64,000 nucleotides of DNA from Kribbella soli (GCF_004331345.1 NZ_SJJZ01000001.1:620001-684000); one strand, 5' to 3'. Numbered from the stretch's first letter, positions 35,410 to 44,202 are shown. Numbers and translations: made by a program. Notes: a model not told the origin generated them from the sequence alone.

Positions 35410-35745
35410 ATGGCCCTCACACTCGGAGCAATCGTCCTGAACGTCCCGGACACCGGCCCCGCCGCCGACTTCTGGCGCGAGGCCCTCGGCCTCACCGCCG
35501 ACCCACACAACCCGGACTACCTCGCCCCACCGCCCGGCACCCCGGCCACCAGCGTCCACCTCGACAGCACCGACCGCACCCACTTCGACCTCTGGGTAGA
35601 CAAGGAAACCTCAACCCCGGAAGCCGAAGTGGACCGCCTGATCGCCCTCGGCGCCGAACGAGTAGAAGACTGGACCTACCCACCCAACGCCGATTTCGTA
35701 GTCCTGAAAGCCCCCGACGGCACCATCTTCTGCATCATCAGCTGA
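35410..35745 (+). CDS. VOC/glyoxalase-fold protein
   Basis: 111 residues from ATG 35410. The glyoxalase-fold pattern is GAIVLNVPDTGPAADFWREA at the start and FVVLKAPDGTIFCII at the end. A single-domain metalloprotein that would dimerise; it may act in dioxygenase, isomerase or antibiotic-binding roles. Divergent from the secreted protein; overlaps the convergent kinase gene by 8 nt. Confidence 0.85.
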   Translation: MALTLGAIVLNVPDTGPAADFWREALGLTADPHNPDYLAPPPGTPATSVHLDSTDRTHFDLWVDKETSTPEAEVDRLIALGAERVEDWTYPPNADFVVLKAPDGTIFCIIS

Positions 35746-36673
35746 GCAGTGCTGCGACCTGCGGGCTGTTGAGGAGGTTTGCGGTCAGGGGGACGTGGGT
35801 GTCGCGGTTGTAGGGGTCCTGGTCGTGGGCGTTGGCGATGATCAGGGAGTAGGCGCAGCGGTAGCCGAGGAGCTGTTCGGTGTCGTACCCGAGCCGGGCG
35901 GCGAACTCCGTGTCGAAGGCTGCTTCGACCTCGCGGGCCCGGGGTGACCAGAGGTCGATGACGGTTGCGGTGGCAGCGGCTTCGAAGACCGGGTCGCCGG
36001 GCACGGTCAGGAGGCCGAAGTCGAGGAGCGTTACGGGGCGGAGGTTCCCGTCCACGAGGATGTTTCCGGCGGTGACGTCGCCGTGGACCAGGCGTGTCTC
36101 CGGTTCCTTGAGGTCGGACAGCAGCCCGAAGAGGTTCTCGATCTTCGTCTCGAAGTCGTCGATGACCGGGCTCAGTTGATCGCCGAAGCGCGCCACTCGC
36201 CGACGGACGAGACCCGACAGCGCGTCGATCCACGACACGCCATCCGGCCGGAACGGGTCCGGTTCGTCGAGCACCGTCGTACGGCGAAGGACGGCCGGCG
36301 CCTCGACCTGCGCGAGTGCCTCGACCACCTCGACGACGCAGTCCCGCATCCGCTCCCAGCCGGCATCGCCGAACTGCGGCGCCACGGTGTGCAGCGGGAC
36401 TCCGGGCAGCTCTTCCTCGATCGTCACCCAGTAGGGCCCTGGGCGGTGCAGGTCCAGCACGCGCGGCGTGCGATAGGGCAGACGGCCGTCGAGCGCGGCG
36501 TACAACTCCCCCAGCGTTCGCAGCTCGCTCTCGCCCGCGTGGAACCAGATCTTCGCGACCTTCTCCCCACCGAGCCGAAACACCGCTCCCTGCATCCCGA
36601 TCGCAACCTGCTCCACCTCCCGGTACCCCAGGCTGTGAAGCTGTTCCTGCAGAAAAGCGTCCGACAACGACAT
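35738..36673 (-). CDS. APH-family phosphotransferase
   Basis: 311 residues from ATG 36673 (an ATG at 36703 is possible). Motifs: VAIGMQGAVFRLGGEKVAKI (nucleotide loop and Lys), LVHGDVTAGNILVDGN (catalytic HGDxxxxN) and VTLLDFGLL (DFG). The full catalytic set suggests an active small-molecule kinase; the substrate is unknown. Confidence 0.87.
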   Translation of the reverse strand: MSLSDAFLQEQLHSLGYREVEQVAIGMQGAVFRLGGEKVAKIWFHAGESELRTLGELYAALDGRLPYRTPRVLDLHRPGPYWVTIEEELPGVPLHTVAPQFGDAGWERMRDCVVEVVEALAQVEAPAVLRRTTVLDEPDPFRPDGVSWIDALSGLVRRRVARFGDQLSPVIDDFETKIENLFGLLSDLKEPETRLVHGDVTAGNILVDGNLRPVTLLDFGLLTVPGDPVFEAAATATVIDLWSPRAREVEAAFDTEFAARLGYDTEQLLGYRCAYSLIIANAHDQDPYNRDTHVPLTANLLNSPQVAALLS

Positions 36674-36733
36674 GCCGAGAGACCCTAGTCGCACTCCTCG
36701 CAAGGTGTCTGTCGATTTTGGCCCGGCGCAGGC

Positions 36734-37207
36734 TCAGTCGTACGAGCGTTCGGCGAAGCTGAGGCCGCCGCGTTCGGGGTGGGTCAGGTACTGGGCCTTG
36801 CTGTGGACGGCCGGGGTGCGGACGTACTGCGTAAAGCCGGGTGCGCGGAGGCGGAGGTCGAAGTTGTGGCCCTCGACGTGCCACAACGGGTCCGGGCGGT
36901 CGTCGGGCGGGTCGAGCCGGTGCAGGTCGGCGATCTCGAGCAGGTCGTTCATCGGCTCGAGCTCTCCCGAGATGTCCCACGCCTCGTCGAACACCAACGT
37001 CGCCGGCGCGATCCAGAACGTGAAGTTCCGCCGCGCGAACGCCGGATCCACCCACCGCACGATGTAGTCGAGATCGAGCAGGACGCGCTGCCAGGGGAAC
37101 CCGTCGTCCTCACGTACGCCGATGCTCACCGCGTGCACGCGGCAGTCGTGCCAGCCCATCACCTCGAAGTCGGCCGCCGTCCAGGTCGCCTTCTCCAGCT
37201 CCGTCAT
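36734..37207 (-). CDS. Conserved hypothetical protein
   Basis: 157 residues from ATG 37207. It contains EVMGWHDCRVHAVSI, LLDLDYIVRWVDP, RNFTFWIAPATLVFDEAW and an FDLRLRAPGFTQYVR C-terminus. Similar proteins occur in actinobacteria without an assigned function; I see no catalytic signature. Divergent from the alpha/beta hydrolase gene. Confidence 0.75.
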   Translation of the reverse strand: MTELEKATWTAADFEVMGWHDCRVHAVSIGVREDDGFPWQRVLLDLDYIVRWVDPAFARRNFTFWIAPATLVFDEAWDISGELEPMNDLLEIADLHRLDPPDDRPDPLWHVEGHNFDLRLRAPGFTQYVRTPAVHSKAQYLTHPERGGLSFAERSYD

Positions 37208-37246
37208 CGCACCAGTATTGTCGGAAGGGCCTGGAATCCTTGCGGT

Positions 37247-38065
37247 ATGGGTGATTCGCTGGTGGATGTCGGGGACGTCACGCTGTTCGTCCGGGAGCTC
37301 GGGCAGCGGGGTGATCGGCCTTCTGTGGTGGTGATTCACGGCGGGCCTGATGTCGGGCACGGGTACCTGGTGCCTGGGTTCGAGCCGTTGGCCCGGGATC
37401 ATCACGTGGTGCTGTTCGACTTCCGCGGGTGCGGGCGGAGCAGTCGGGGATTGCCCGACGACGACCTGCAGCCGGAGTACGTCGTACAGGACACGCATCG
37501 GTTGATCGAGAGACTCGGGCTCGGGGCGGTCGACCTGGTCGGGTTCTCGACGGGTGGGCGGGCGGCGATGGAGTTCGTGCACCAGCATCCCGAGCAGGTA
37601 CGGCGTTTGGTGCTCGCGTCGACGTCGGCGTACTCGTCCACGGAGGGTGCCGTCTACCTCGCAGACTGGGACGAGTACCAGCGCCGCCAACGGGTCGAGG
37701 ACGAGGCGAACGGTGCCTTGCGCAACTCGACGATCTTCGTGTGGGACCTCGCCCGCGCGCCGGCGTACCTGCAACTGCTCGAGTCCCTGGACACCGACCT
37801 CGGCGACTGGTCCGAGGAACGCGCGATCAACGGCCTCATGCACCCGTGGATCACCGGCGACCCCGAACAGATCCTCCGTGGCTTCGCGAAACCCATCCTC
37901 ATCCTGCACGGCGAGAAGGACATGGGCTTCCCCGTCCAACTCGCGCACCGCCTCCACGCAGCCGTCCCCAGCCAACTCGCCGTCATCCCCGCCACCGCCC
38001 ACATGTGCCACTTCGAACAACCCGAAACCTGGGCCCACCACATCCGCACGTTCCTGGACGACTGA
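37247..38065 (+). CDS. Alpha/beta hydrolase (proline iminopeptidase-like)
   Basis: 272 residues from ATG 37247. HGGPDVGHGY is the oxyanion-hole loop, FDFRGCGRSSRG follows, the nucleophile elbow is GFSTGG (Ser), the acid is in LHGEKDMGFP and the His is in PATAHMCHFE. Full triad; the substrate is unknown, though the HGGP and RGCGRS motifs are those of prolyl iminopeptidases. Confidence 0.9.
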   Translation: MGDSLVDVGDVTLFVRELGQRGDRPSVVVIHGGPDVGHGYLVPGFEPLARDHHVVLFDFRGCGRSSRGLPDDDLQPEYVVQDTHRLIERLGLGAVDLVGFSTGGRAAMEFVHQHPEQVRRLVLASTSAYSSTEGAVYLADWDEYQRRQRVEDEANGALRNSTIFVWDLARAPAYLQLLESLDTDLGDWSEERAINGLMHPWITGDPEQILRGFAKPILILHGEKDMGFPVQLAHRLHAAVPSQLAVIPATAHMCHFEQPETWAHHIRTFLDD

Positions 38066-38139
38066 AAACCGGGTGCCAGGCTCTCGCGGCGTCGCTACGA
38101 TCGTGCGCTGAGTGTCAGGGCGAGGAGGAGGTGGTTGCT

Positions 38140-38187
38140 GTGCGCGTTTCCTGCGCGGTGCCGCCTCGGATCTTCTGGCGGCTCTGA
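38140..38187 (+). CDS. Possible 15-residue leader peptide
   Basis: GTG at 38140 follows AGGAGGAGG by 8 nt and encodes MRVSCAVPPRIFWRL, ending at TGA 38187, 47 nt before the nucleotidyltransferase gene. The Pro-Pro and rare Trp/Cys residues could stall ribosomes. GACTC (38185-38189) and GAGTC (38226-38230) could form a stem that hides the next ribosome site. Regulation by this leader is inferred. Confidence 0.35.
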   Translation: MRVSCAVPPRIFWRL

Positions 38188-38234
38188 CTCTCACCGGGGC
38201 TCACCGCATCCGACCTCATGCGAGGGAGTCCCAG

Positions 38235-38816
38235 ATGCATCTCGAAGTACTGAACGCCGTACGGGCGTTGTTCGCCGACTACCCCGGCCGCTACTGGATC
38301 GCCGGCGGGTGGGCGCTCGACCTGTTCGTCGATCGGGTACGGCGACCGCACACCGACGTCGACGTACTCGTCCTGGCCCGCGATCTCGACCTGGTCGCCG
38401 CAACGTTCACCGACCCGCGGCCGACGGTCGAGAACCCGAACACCGGCGACCAACGCCCCTGGGAACCGGGCGAGACGTTGACGCCAGGTCCCGGCGTACT
38501 GGCGTTCCCCGACGACCTGTTCCCGGCACCGGTCCGCATCATGCTCGCGGCGTCCGACGGCGACGACTGGGTCTACCACCGCGGCCGCGGCACACTCCGC
38601 AAACCGCTCGACGAGATCACGCTCACGACCGCCGACGGCATCCCGTACCTCGCCCCGGAGCTCGTGCTCCTGTTCAAGTCCCGCAGCGACCGCCCGAAGG
38701 ACACCGACGACTTCAACGACGTCGCCACCGACCTCGACCCGACCCGCCGCGCCTGGCTGCACGACCGCATCGCCCCGCGCTATCCCGACCACGAGTGGCT
38801 CCCCGCCTTGAGCTGA
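38235..38816 (+). CDS. Nucleotidyltransferase (aminoglycoside adenylyltransferase-like)
   Basis: 193 residues from ATG 38235. WIAGGWALDLFVDR then HTDVDVLVLARD (DxD metal site) match the ANT(2'')-like family, and a late DFNDVATDL supports it. It could modify an aminoglycoside or another small molecule. Preceded by a possible leader peptide. Confidence 0.8.
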   Translation: MHLEVLNAVRALFADYPGRYWIAGGWALDLFVDRVRRPHTDVDVLVLARDLDLVAATFTDPRPTVENPNTGDQRPWEPGETLTPGPGVLAFPDDLFPAPVRIMLAASDGDDWVYHRGRGTLRKPLDEITLTTADGIPYLAPELVLLFKSRSDRPKDTDDFNDVATDLDPTRRAWLHDRIAPRYPDHEWLPALS

Positions 38817-38904
38817 CGTCAGCGAGGTACTGGGGACACCCGCCGGGGACGGGGAACAAGGTATTGCCTGTGCCCAGACTCCATTGGGTGTTCCCAGAAC
38901 CTCG

Positions 38905-39903
38905 ATGTCGGACGATTGCGTAGCATCCAGTGTTGTGCAGAGGACGCGGCTCGACCTGGATCGGATTCGTGCGGCGCGCAAGGTCATCGATCCGGTGTTT
39001 CTGGACAGCCCGTTGTATCGCTGCGAGGCGTTGGAACCGCTACTCGGCTGTGCGGTCAACATCAAGCTCGAGACGGCGAACCCGGTCCGCAGCTTCAAAG
39101 GTCGCGGTACCGAGGTCGTCGCGAGTCAGCTCGCCGGCAGCGACTCGCGTGCCGTGGTGTGCGCGAGTGCGGGCAACCTCGGCCAAGCCCTCGCCTGGTC
39201 CAGCCGCGACCGCGGCCTCGACGTCACGGTCGTCGCCTCGAGGTTCGCGACCGCGACCAAGCTCGACCGGATCCGCGCACTCGGCGCCAAGCTCGAACTC
39301 GTCGACGGCGACCACGAACTCGCCCGCGAACGAGCCGCCGCAATCGCGCAGTACGACGGGATTCGGCTGCTCGAGGACAGCCTGGACCTCGAGACATGCG
39401 AGGGCGCGGCAACCATCGGACTGGAACTGGTGCCGCGGATCGACCCGAGCAGTCGTCCCGCCGTGCTGATCGCGCTCGGCGGCGGCGCACTGGCGACGGG
39501 TGTGGGATACGTACTGAAGACGCTCGCGCCCGCGGTCGAGGTGATCTGCGTCCAGCCGCTCGGCGCACCGGCGTTGACGCACTCCTGGCATCAGCGCCGC
39601 GTCGTCACCACCGACGCGACCAACACGATCGCCGACGGCGTCGCCGGCCGCATCCCCATCCCGGAAGTCCTCGACGACCTCCTCCTCGTCGCCGATGACG
39701 CCGTACTCGTCCAGGAAGCCTCGATCATCACCGGCCTGCGCATGCTGCTCGACCACGCCGGCCTCGTCGTCGAACCATCGGCCGCGCTCGGCATCGCGGC
39801 AGTCCTCGAAGACCGCGACCGCTTCGCCGGACGACAGGTGTTCACGATCGTGTGCGGCAGCAACGTCGACCTGGACAAGTACCGGGGCTGGGTCAGCCTC
39901 TGA
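38905..39903 (+). CDS. PLP-dependent threonine/serine dehydratase-like enzyme
   Basis: 332 residues from ATG 38905. The PLP lysine lies in PVRSFKGRGTEVVASQL (SFKxRG), the phosphate loop is LIALGGGALATGVG, and CASAGNLGQALAWS is the fold type II asparagine loop. It deaminates threonine, serine or a related amino acid. The stop TGA overlaps the next ATG by one base (TGATG). Confidence 0.87.
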   Translation: MSDDCVASSVVQRTRLDLDRIRAARKVIDPVFLDSPLYRCEALEPLLGCAVNIKLETANPVRSFKGRGTEVVASQLAGSDSRAVVCASAGNLGQALAWSSRDRGLDVTVVASRFATATKLDRIRALGAKLELVDGDHELARERAAAIAQYDGIRLLEDSLDLETCEGAATIGLELVPRIDPSSRPAVLIALGGGALATGVGYVLKTLAPAVEVICVQPLGAPALTHSWHQRRVVTTDATNTIADGVAGRIPIPEVLDDLLLVADDAVLVQEASIITGLRMLLDHAGLVVEPSAALGIAAVLEDRDRFAGRQVFTIVCGSNVDLDKYRGWVSL

Positions 39904-40793
39904 TGGCAAGGCTCGCGGTGAAACTCCTGCTGGTGGACGAGGACGACCGCCTACTCCTCATCCACGCCAAGGACCCGAAGACCCAGGCCGAGTGCTGGTA
40001 CCCGGTCGGCGGTGGCGTCGAAGCCGACGAGTCCCTTCAGACCGCCGCCGCGCGCGAGACGTACGAGGAGACCGGTCTGCGCGATCTGCCGACGGGGATC
40101 CACGTGTGGACGCGGGACCACACGTACGAGTTCAACGGCGAGACCGTCGACGTACACGAGGAATGGCTCCTGCATCGCGTCGACCACTTCACACCGGCCC
40201 CGGCGCACCTGAGCGACTACGAAACCACCACGATCCTCGGCTTCCATTGGTGGACCGCGCAGGAGCTGATCGAGACACCCGAAACAGTCTTCCCACCACA
40301 ACTCGGAGAGCTGCTCACCGACCTACTCGCTAGCCCGCCGAAGGAGAATGAGGTCGTGTCTGATCCATCGGTCGTCATCCGTCCAGCCCGTCTCGAAGAC
40401 GGCGAGCACGTCTGGCCGCTCGCGCAGGCCTTCGCGACGTCGTTCACTCCCGAACGGTCCGCGTTCGACGCGACCTGGAAGCAACTGGTCGACGTACCTG
40501 ACACTCTGCTGCTCGTCGCCGAGACCGCTGACGACAGAATCGTCGGCTACCTGCTGGGCAACACCCACCTCACCTTCCTCGCCAACGGCCCCGTCGCCTG
40601 GGTCGAGGAAGTCATGGTCGACGCAAACCAGCGGCAGTCCGGAATCGGCCGCCTCCTAATGGAACACGCCGAGCAATGGGCCAAGTCCACAGGCGCCGCC
40701 TACCTCGCCCTAGCCAGCCGCCGGGCAGGCCCGTTCTACCTAACCCTCGGCTACGAAGACTCCGCCACCTTCTACAAGAAAACCCTGACCTGA
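39903..40793 (+). CDS. NUDIX hydrolase-GNAT acetyltransferase fusion
   Basis: 296 residues. Residues 1-140 are NUDIX (GGGVEADESLQTAAARETYE then ETGL matches Gx5Ex7RExxEExG). Residues about 155-295 are GNAT (VMVDANQRQSGIGRLLMEHA, the acetyl-CoA loop). The joint is near PPKENEVVSDPS, around 40345-40360, where GTG could once have been a separate start. The frame is continuous, so this is one polypeptide. Coupled to the dehydratase gene. Confidence 0.88.
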   Translation: MARLAVKLLLVDEDDRLLLIHAKDPKTQAECWYPVGGGVEADESLQTAAARETYEETGLRDLPTGIHVWTRDHTYEFNGETVDVHEEWLLHRVDHFTPAPAHLSDYETTTILGFHWWTAQELIETPETVFPPQLGELLTDLLASPPKENEVVSDPSVVIRPARLEDGEHVWPLAQAFATSFTPERSAFDATWKQLVDVPDTLLLVAETADDRIVGYLLGNTHLTFLANGPVAWVEEVMVDANQRQSGIGRLLMEHAEQWAKSTGAAYLALASRRAGPFYLTLGYEDSATFYKKTLT

Positions 40794-40800
40794 GCTGCAG

Positions 40801-41352
40801 TCACGTGTCGTATTCGAGGCCGTCCCAGGGTTCGTAGTAGGCGATGAAGTCGCCTGGTTCGATGTGGAGCGAGTAGGTGCCTTCGTACTCGGTGCCCACC
40901 CAGCCGAAGGTCACGCCGTTCCTGTCGACGGCGAACGGCGCCACGTCGATCGGTTCGAGGACGTACTTGCCGAGCTCAGCCAACCGCGAGGCAACAAGTT
41001 GATCGGCGCCGGCCGAAGCAGCCTGTCCAGGAGGAACACCTTCGGGCCGGCGAACCTCGTCGACCTTCACCTCGTCGAACGTCCCGTCCGCCTTCCAGAG
41101 GAACAACCCGACGTACGCCGCCCCGGAACCGAACAACTCATCGCTGAGAAAGAACTTCCGCCCGTCCTCAGCAGTCCCGGCGTACGGCACGTGATAGTCG
41201 TCCGGAACGATCCGGAACCGCCCATGCACCTGCTCCACCGCAGCCTCCCCCGCACGCTCCGCCGAACCGCCCCCACACCCACCCAACGCAACCACCAACC
41301 AGACCGCAAGCACCCCACCCAACCCGCACCGCAGCCCCCTCATCCGCCCCAT
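40801..41352 (-). CDS. Hypothetical lipoprotein
   Basis: 183 residues from ATG 41352 (ATG 41343 is possible). The signal peptide ends in the lipobox VVALGGC, so it should be anchored outside the membrane. The mature part has an EGTYSLHIEPGDFIAYYEP C-terminus and no known domain. A 62-bp repeat copy (41372-41433) sits just upstream of the start. Confidence 0.7.
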   Translation of the reverse strand: MGRMRGLRCGLGGVLAVWLVVALGGCGGGSAERAGEAAVEQVHGRFRIVPDDYHVPYAGTAEDGRKFFLSDELFGSGAAYVGLFLWKADGTFDEVKVDEVRRPEGVPPGQAASAGADQLVASRLAELGKYVLEPIDVAPFAVDRNGVTFGWVGTEYEGTYSLHIEPGDFIAYYEPWDGLEYDT

Positions 41353-41371
41353 GCCGCACAATCTAGCTGCG

Positions 41372-41433
41372 GCTGGCGGGTTATTTGACCGCTGCTGTCC
41401 TACAACACACCAGCTGTAAAACAACCCGCCAGC
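41372..41433 (+). repeat. 62-bp imperfect palindromic repeat, copy A
   Basis: Aligns without gaps to 62911-62972 (inverted) and 63872-63933. The ends are GCTGGCGGGTTATTTGACCG and AACAACCCGCCAGC, which are inverted repeats of each other. It lies between two divergent genes. Confidence 0.85.
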
Positions 41434-41482
41434 GGTCTGTCGACACCTCGCGCTGGGCGAATACAGCTGACACAGTGAGCGG

Positions 41483-42241
41483 ATGTTGACGCAGGTGGGT
41501 GATGGGGTTTGGGTGCGGCAGAGTGAGTGGGTTTGGAGTAATGCTGTCGTGGTGCGGGGGGAGGGTGGGTTGGTGCTGGTCGATCCCGGGATCGACGGGT
41601 CCGATCTGAATGAGCTCGCCGATGACGTGGATCGGCTCGGGCTTCCGGTGGTCGCCGGGTTCTCGACTCATCCGCACTGGGACCACCTGCTCTGGCACTC
41701 CCGGTTCGGTGATGTGCCGCGGTACGCCACCCTCGGCTGCGCGAAGGTTGCCGGTGAAGTGCGAGAGCGGGCGCAGGCGATGGCGGCAGAGAGCGCGGAG
41801 GGCGTCCCACTCGAGCTGATCGGGCTCCTCAGCCCGCTGCCCGCGGACGGAGGCCCCATACCGGGCGAGATCGTCGAGCATCAGGCGCACGCCATCGGCC
41901 ACGCCGCCGTACTCCTCGCCGACCGCGGCGTCCTGATCGCCGGCGACATGCTCTCCGACATCCTGATCCCACTCCTCGACGCCCGCCGCCCCGATCAGGT
42001 GTGCGCCTACGAAGCCGCACTCGACCGACTCAGCGAGGCAGTCCAGCACGTCGACGTCCTCATCCCCGGTCACGGCGCAGTTGCCGAGGGTCCCGAGGTC
42101 GCGGCCCGCCTGGCCGCCGATCGGGCCTACATGGACGCGATAAAGCGAGGCGAGGACCCGACCGACGCACGCCTCGCCCAGGACTGGCTCAAAGGCCCAC
42201 ACCAGTCGAACCTGGAGCAGGCCCGGCACTCGTCCGAATGA
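41483..42241 (+). CDS. MBL-fold metallo-hydrolase
   Basis: 252 residues. STHPHWDHLLW is the HxHxDH zinc motif (with Pro at the second position and Trp at the fourth). AIGHAAVLLADRGVLIAGDM and IPGHGAVAEG supply the later His and Asp ligands. No family-specific substrate is visible. An imperfect tandem repeat spans its stop, followed by a terminator. Confidence 0.88.
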   Translation: MLTQVGDGVWVRQSEWVWSNAVVVRGEGGLVLVDPGIDGSDLNELADDVDRLGLPVVAGFSTHPHWDHLLWHSRFGDVPRYATLGCAKVAGEVRERAQAMAAESAEGVPLELIGLLSPLPADGGPIPGEIVEHQAHAIGHAAVLLADRGVLIAGDMLSDILIPLLDARRPDQVCAYEAALDRLSEAVQHVDVLIPGHGAVAEGPEVAARLAADRAYMDAIKRGEDPTDARLAQDWLKGPHQSNLEQARHSSE

Positions 42242-42268
42242 ACAACCCCGGCTCGTCCGGATGAACAG

Positions 42269-42300
42269 AACCCCGGCTCAAGAAGTCCCGAGCCGGGGTT
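42269..42300 (+). terminator. Terminator between the MBL gene and tRNA-Gln
   Basis: AACCCCGGCTC (42269-42279) pairs perfectly with GAGCCGGGGTT (42290-42300), 11 bp with a 10-nt loop. It could serve the hydrolase from the left and tRNA-Gln from the right. Confidence 0.8.
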
Positions 42301-42307
42301 CGTGCTG

Positions 42308-42379
42308 CTCCCCCGCCAGGTTTCGATCCTGGTCTTCGAGATTCAAAGTCTCGCGGGCTGCCGATTACCCCACGGGGGA
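42308..42379 (-). tRNA. tRNA-Gln (anticodon UUG)
   Basis: Read on the minus strand from 42379: acceptor TCCCCCG pairs with CGGGGGA, the anticodon stem is CGAGA/TCTCG with loop CTTTGAA (anticodon TTG), and the T-arm is CCAGGATCGAAACCTGG. The discriminator is G and CCA is not encoded. Confidence 0.95.
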
Positions 42380-42418
42380 TCGTGGTTGCCGGGACAGTTT
42401 GCCATGAGTGGGGTGGAT

Positions 42419-42485
42419 GACACGCTGAGGGGTTCCTTACCTACGGTCCCGTAGGTTACGGTGGCGTAGGTAAGGACACGCTGAG
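42419..42485. promoter_or_regulatory. Operator/promoter region of the desaturase gene
   Basis: CCTTACCTACG (42435-42445) and CGTAGGTAAGG (42465-42475) are perfect inverted repeats; inside them CTACGG TC CCGTAG is another palindrome. The whole is bracketed by a direct repeat GACACGCTGAG (42419-42429 and 42475-42485). Such CTACGG/CCGTAG palindromes are plausible targets of the TetR protein encoded after the desaturase. Confidence 0.65.
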
Positions 42486-42502
42486 CTGAGGGATTAACAA
42501 AT

Positions 42503-43501
42503 ATGACTCCACCCGCCGTTGCCGCTCCGGATGCGCCCACCCGTACCGCACCGGTCGACGAGGACGTGAATACCGGAACGCTCGGCGGTGAGCAGAAGAA
42601 GCTCTGGGAGCAGGTCGCGCTGGCGCTGTTCATCGGCATCCCGTTCCTGGCGGTGCTGGCAGCGGTGCCGATCGCGTGGGGCGGGTTCCTCGGCTGGCGG
42701 GACGTCGTACTCGCGGTGGTCTTCTACACGGTCGCCGGTCACGGGATCTCGATCGGTTTCCACCGGCTGTTCACGCACAAGTCGTTCAAGCCGAACCGCC
42801 CGCTCAAGTACGCCCTCGCCATCGCCGGCTCGCTGGCGATCGAGGGCCCGGTGATCCGCTGGGTGGCCGATCACCGCAAGCACCACAAGTTCTCCGACCG
42901 CGACGGCGACCCGCACAGCCCGTGGAAGTACGGCAACACGCTGGGCGCGCTCACCAAGGGCTTCTTCCACGCGCATGTCGGCTGGCTGTTCGACACCGAA
43001 CAAACCCCGCAGCGGCAGTACGCGCCGGATCTGCTGAGGGACAAGGACGTCGTCAGGGTGTCCCGGATGTTCCCGCTGCTGGTCGCGGTCTCCCTGCTCG
43101 CGCCCGCGGTCATCGGCGGCCTCTGGTCCTGGTCGTGGACCGGCGCGCTGACCGCGTTCTTCTGGGCCAGCCTGGTACGGATCGCCCTGCTGCACCACGT
43201 GACTTGGTCGATCAACTCGATCTGCCACACGATCGGCGACCGGCCGTTCAAGAGCCGCGACAAGTCCGGCAACGTGTGGTGGCTGGCGATCCTGAGCCAG
43301 GGCGAGTCGTGGCACAACCTGCACCACTCGGACCCGACCTGCGCCCGGCACGGCGTACTCAAGGGACAGCTCGACACGTCCGCCCGCTGCATCTGGATCT
43401 TCGAGAAGAGCGGCTGGGTGTCCGACGTCCGCTGGCCGGTCAAAGAGCGGCTGGAGGCCCGACGTGTGGACTCTTCGCCCCGTACGCTCAAGGCTGCTTG
43501 A
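42503..43501 (+). CDS. Acyl-CoA/acyl-lipid fatty-acid desaturase
   Basis: 332 residues with paired membrane helices. Three His boxes: HRLFTH, HRKHH and HNLHH, the diiron ligands of integral-membrane delta-9 desaturases. It introduces a double bond into membrane lipids. The palindromic operator and a downstream TetR gene suggest control by membrane lipid state. Confidence 0.95.
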   Translation: MTPPAVAAPDAPTRTAPVDEDVNTGTLGGEQKKLWEQVALALFIGIPFLAVLAAVPIAWGGFLGWRDVVLAVVFYTVAGHGISIGFHRLFTHKSFKPNRPLKYALAIAGSLAIEGPVIRWVADHRKHHKFSDRDGDPHSPWKYGNTLGALTKGFFHAHVGWLFDTEQTPQRQYAPDLLRDKDVVRVSRMFPLLVAVSLLAPAVIGGLWSWSWTGALTAFFWASLVRIALLHHVTWSINSICHTIGDRPFKSRDKSGNVWWLAILSQGESWHNLHHSDPTCARHGVLKGQLDTSARCIWIFEKSGWVSDVRWPVKERLEARRVDSSPRTLKAA

Positions 43502-43560
43502 ACCCGAAAACTCCCACCCGCAATACCCGAAGTGCGGCATGATGCTGACGTGATCACGAC

Positions 43561-44202
43561 GTGACGGAACCCAAACCGCGGCGGTCCGGCCGGATCCGGA
43601 TGACCAGTGCCGAACGTCGCGAACAGCTCATCACCATTGCCCGCGGCCTGTTCGCCCAGAAGGGGTACGAGGCCACCTCGGTCGAGGAGATCGCCCACCG
43701 CTCCGAGGTCTCCAAGCCGGTCGTCTACGAACACTTCGGCGGCAAGGAAGGCCTGTACGCCGTTGTTGTCGACCGCGAGGTACGGGCGTTGCTCGACGGT
43801 GTCACCGGCGCGCTGACGGCCGGCCGGGCGCACGAGCTCGTCGAGCAGGCGGCGCTCGCGCTGCTCGACTACATCGAGAACAACGCCGACGGGTTCCGGA
43901 TCCTGGTCCGCGACTCGCCGGTCGGGTCGGCGACCGGTTCCTTCATCTCGATCCTCAGCGACGTCGCGACCCGGGTCGAGCACATCCTGGCCGAGGAGTT
44001 CAAGCGCCGCGGTCTGGACCCGAAGAACGCCCCGATGTACGCCCAGATGCTGGTCGGCATGGTCGCGCTCACCGGCCAGTGGTGGCTGGACGCCCGCAAA
44101 CCGAAGAAGCAGGACGTCGCCGCACACCTGGTCAACCTGGCCTGGAACGGCCTGTCCGGCCTCGAGGTCAAGCCGGTTCTCGCGACCCGCCCGCACAAGT
44201 AA
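43561..44202 (+). CDS. TetR-family regulator, likely of the desaturase
   Basis: 213 residues from GTG 43561. The HTH is TSVEEIAHRSEVSKPVVYEH. The C-terminal domain is helical (ALALLDYIENNADGFRILVR). Its position after the desaturase gene and the palindromes at 42435-42475 suggest it senses acyl chains and controls that operon. Confidence 0.92.
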   Translation: MTEPKPRRSGRIRMTSAERREQLITIARGLFAQKGYEATSVEEIAHRSEVSKPVVYEHFGGKEGLYAVVVDREVRALLDGVTGALTAGRAHELVEQAALALLDYIENNADGFRILVRDSPVGSATGSFISILSDVATRVEHILAEEFKRRGLDPKNAPMYAQMLVGMVALTGQWWLDARKPKKQDVAAHLVNLAWNGLSGLEVKPVLATRPHK

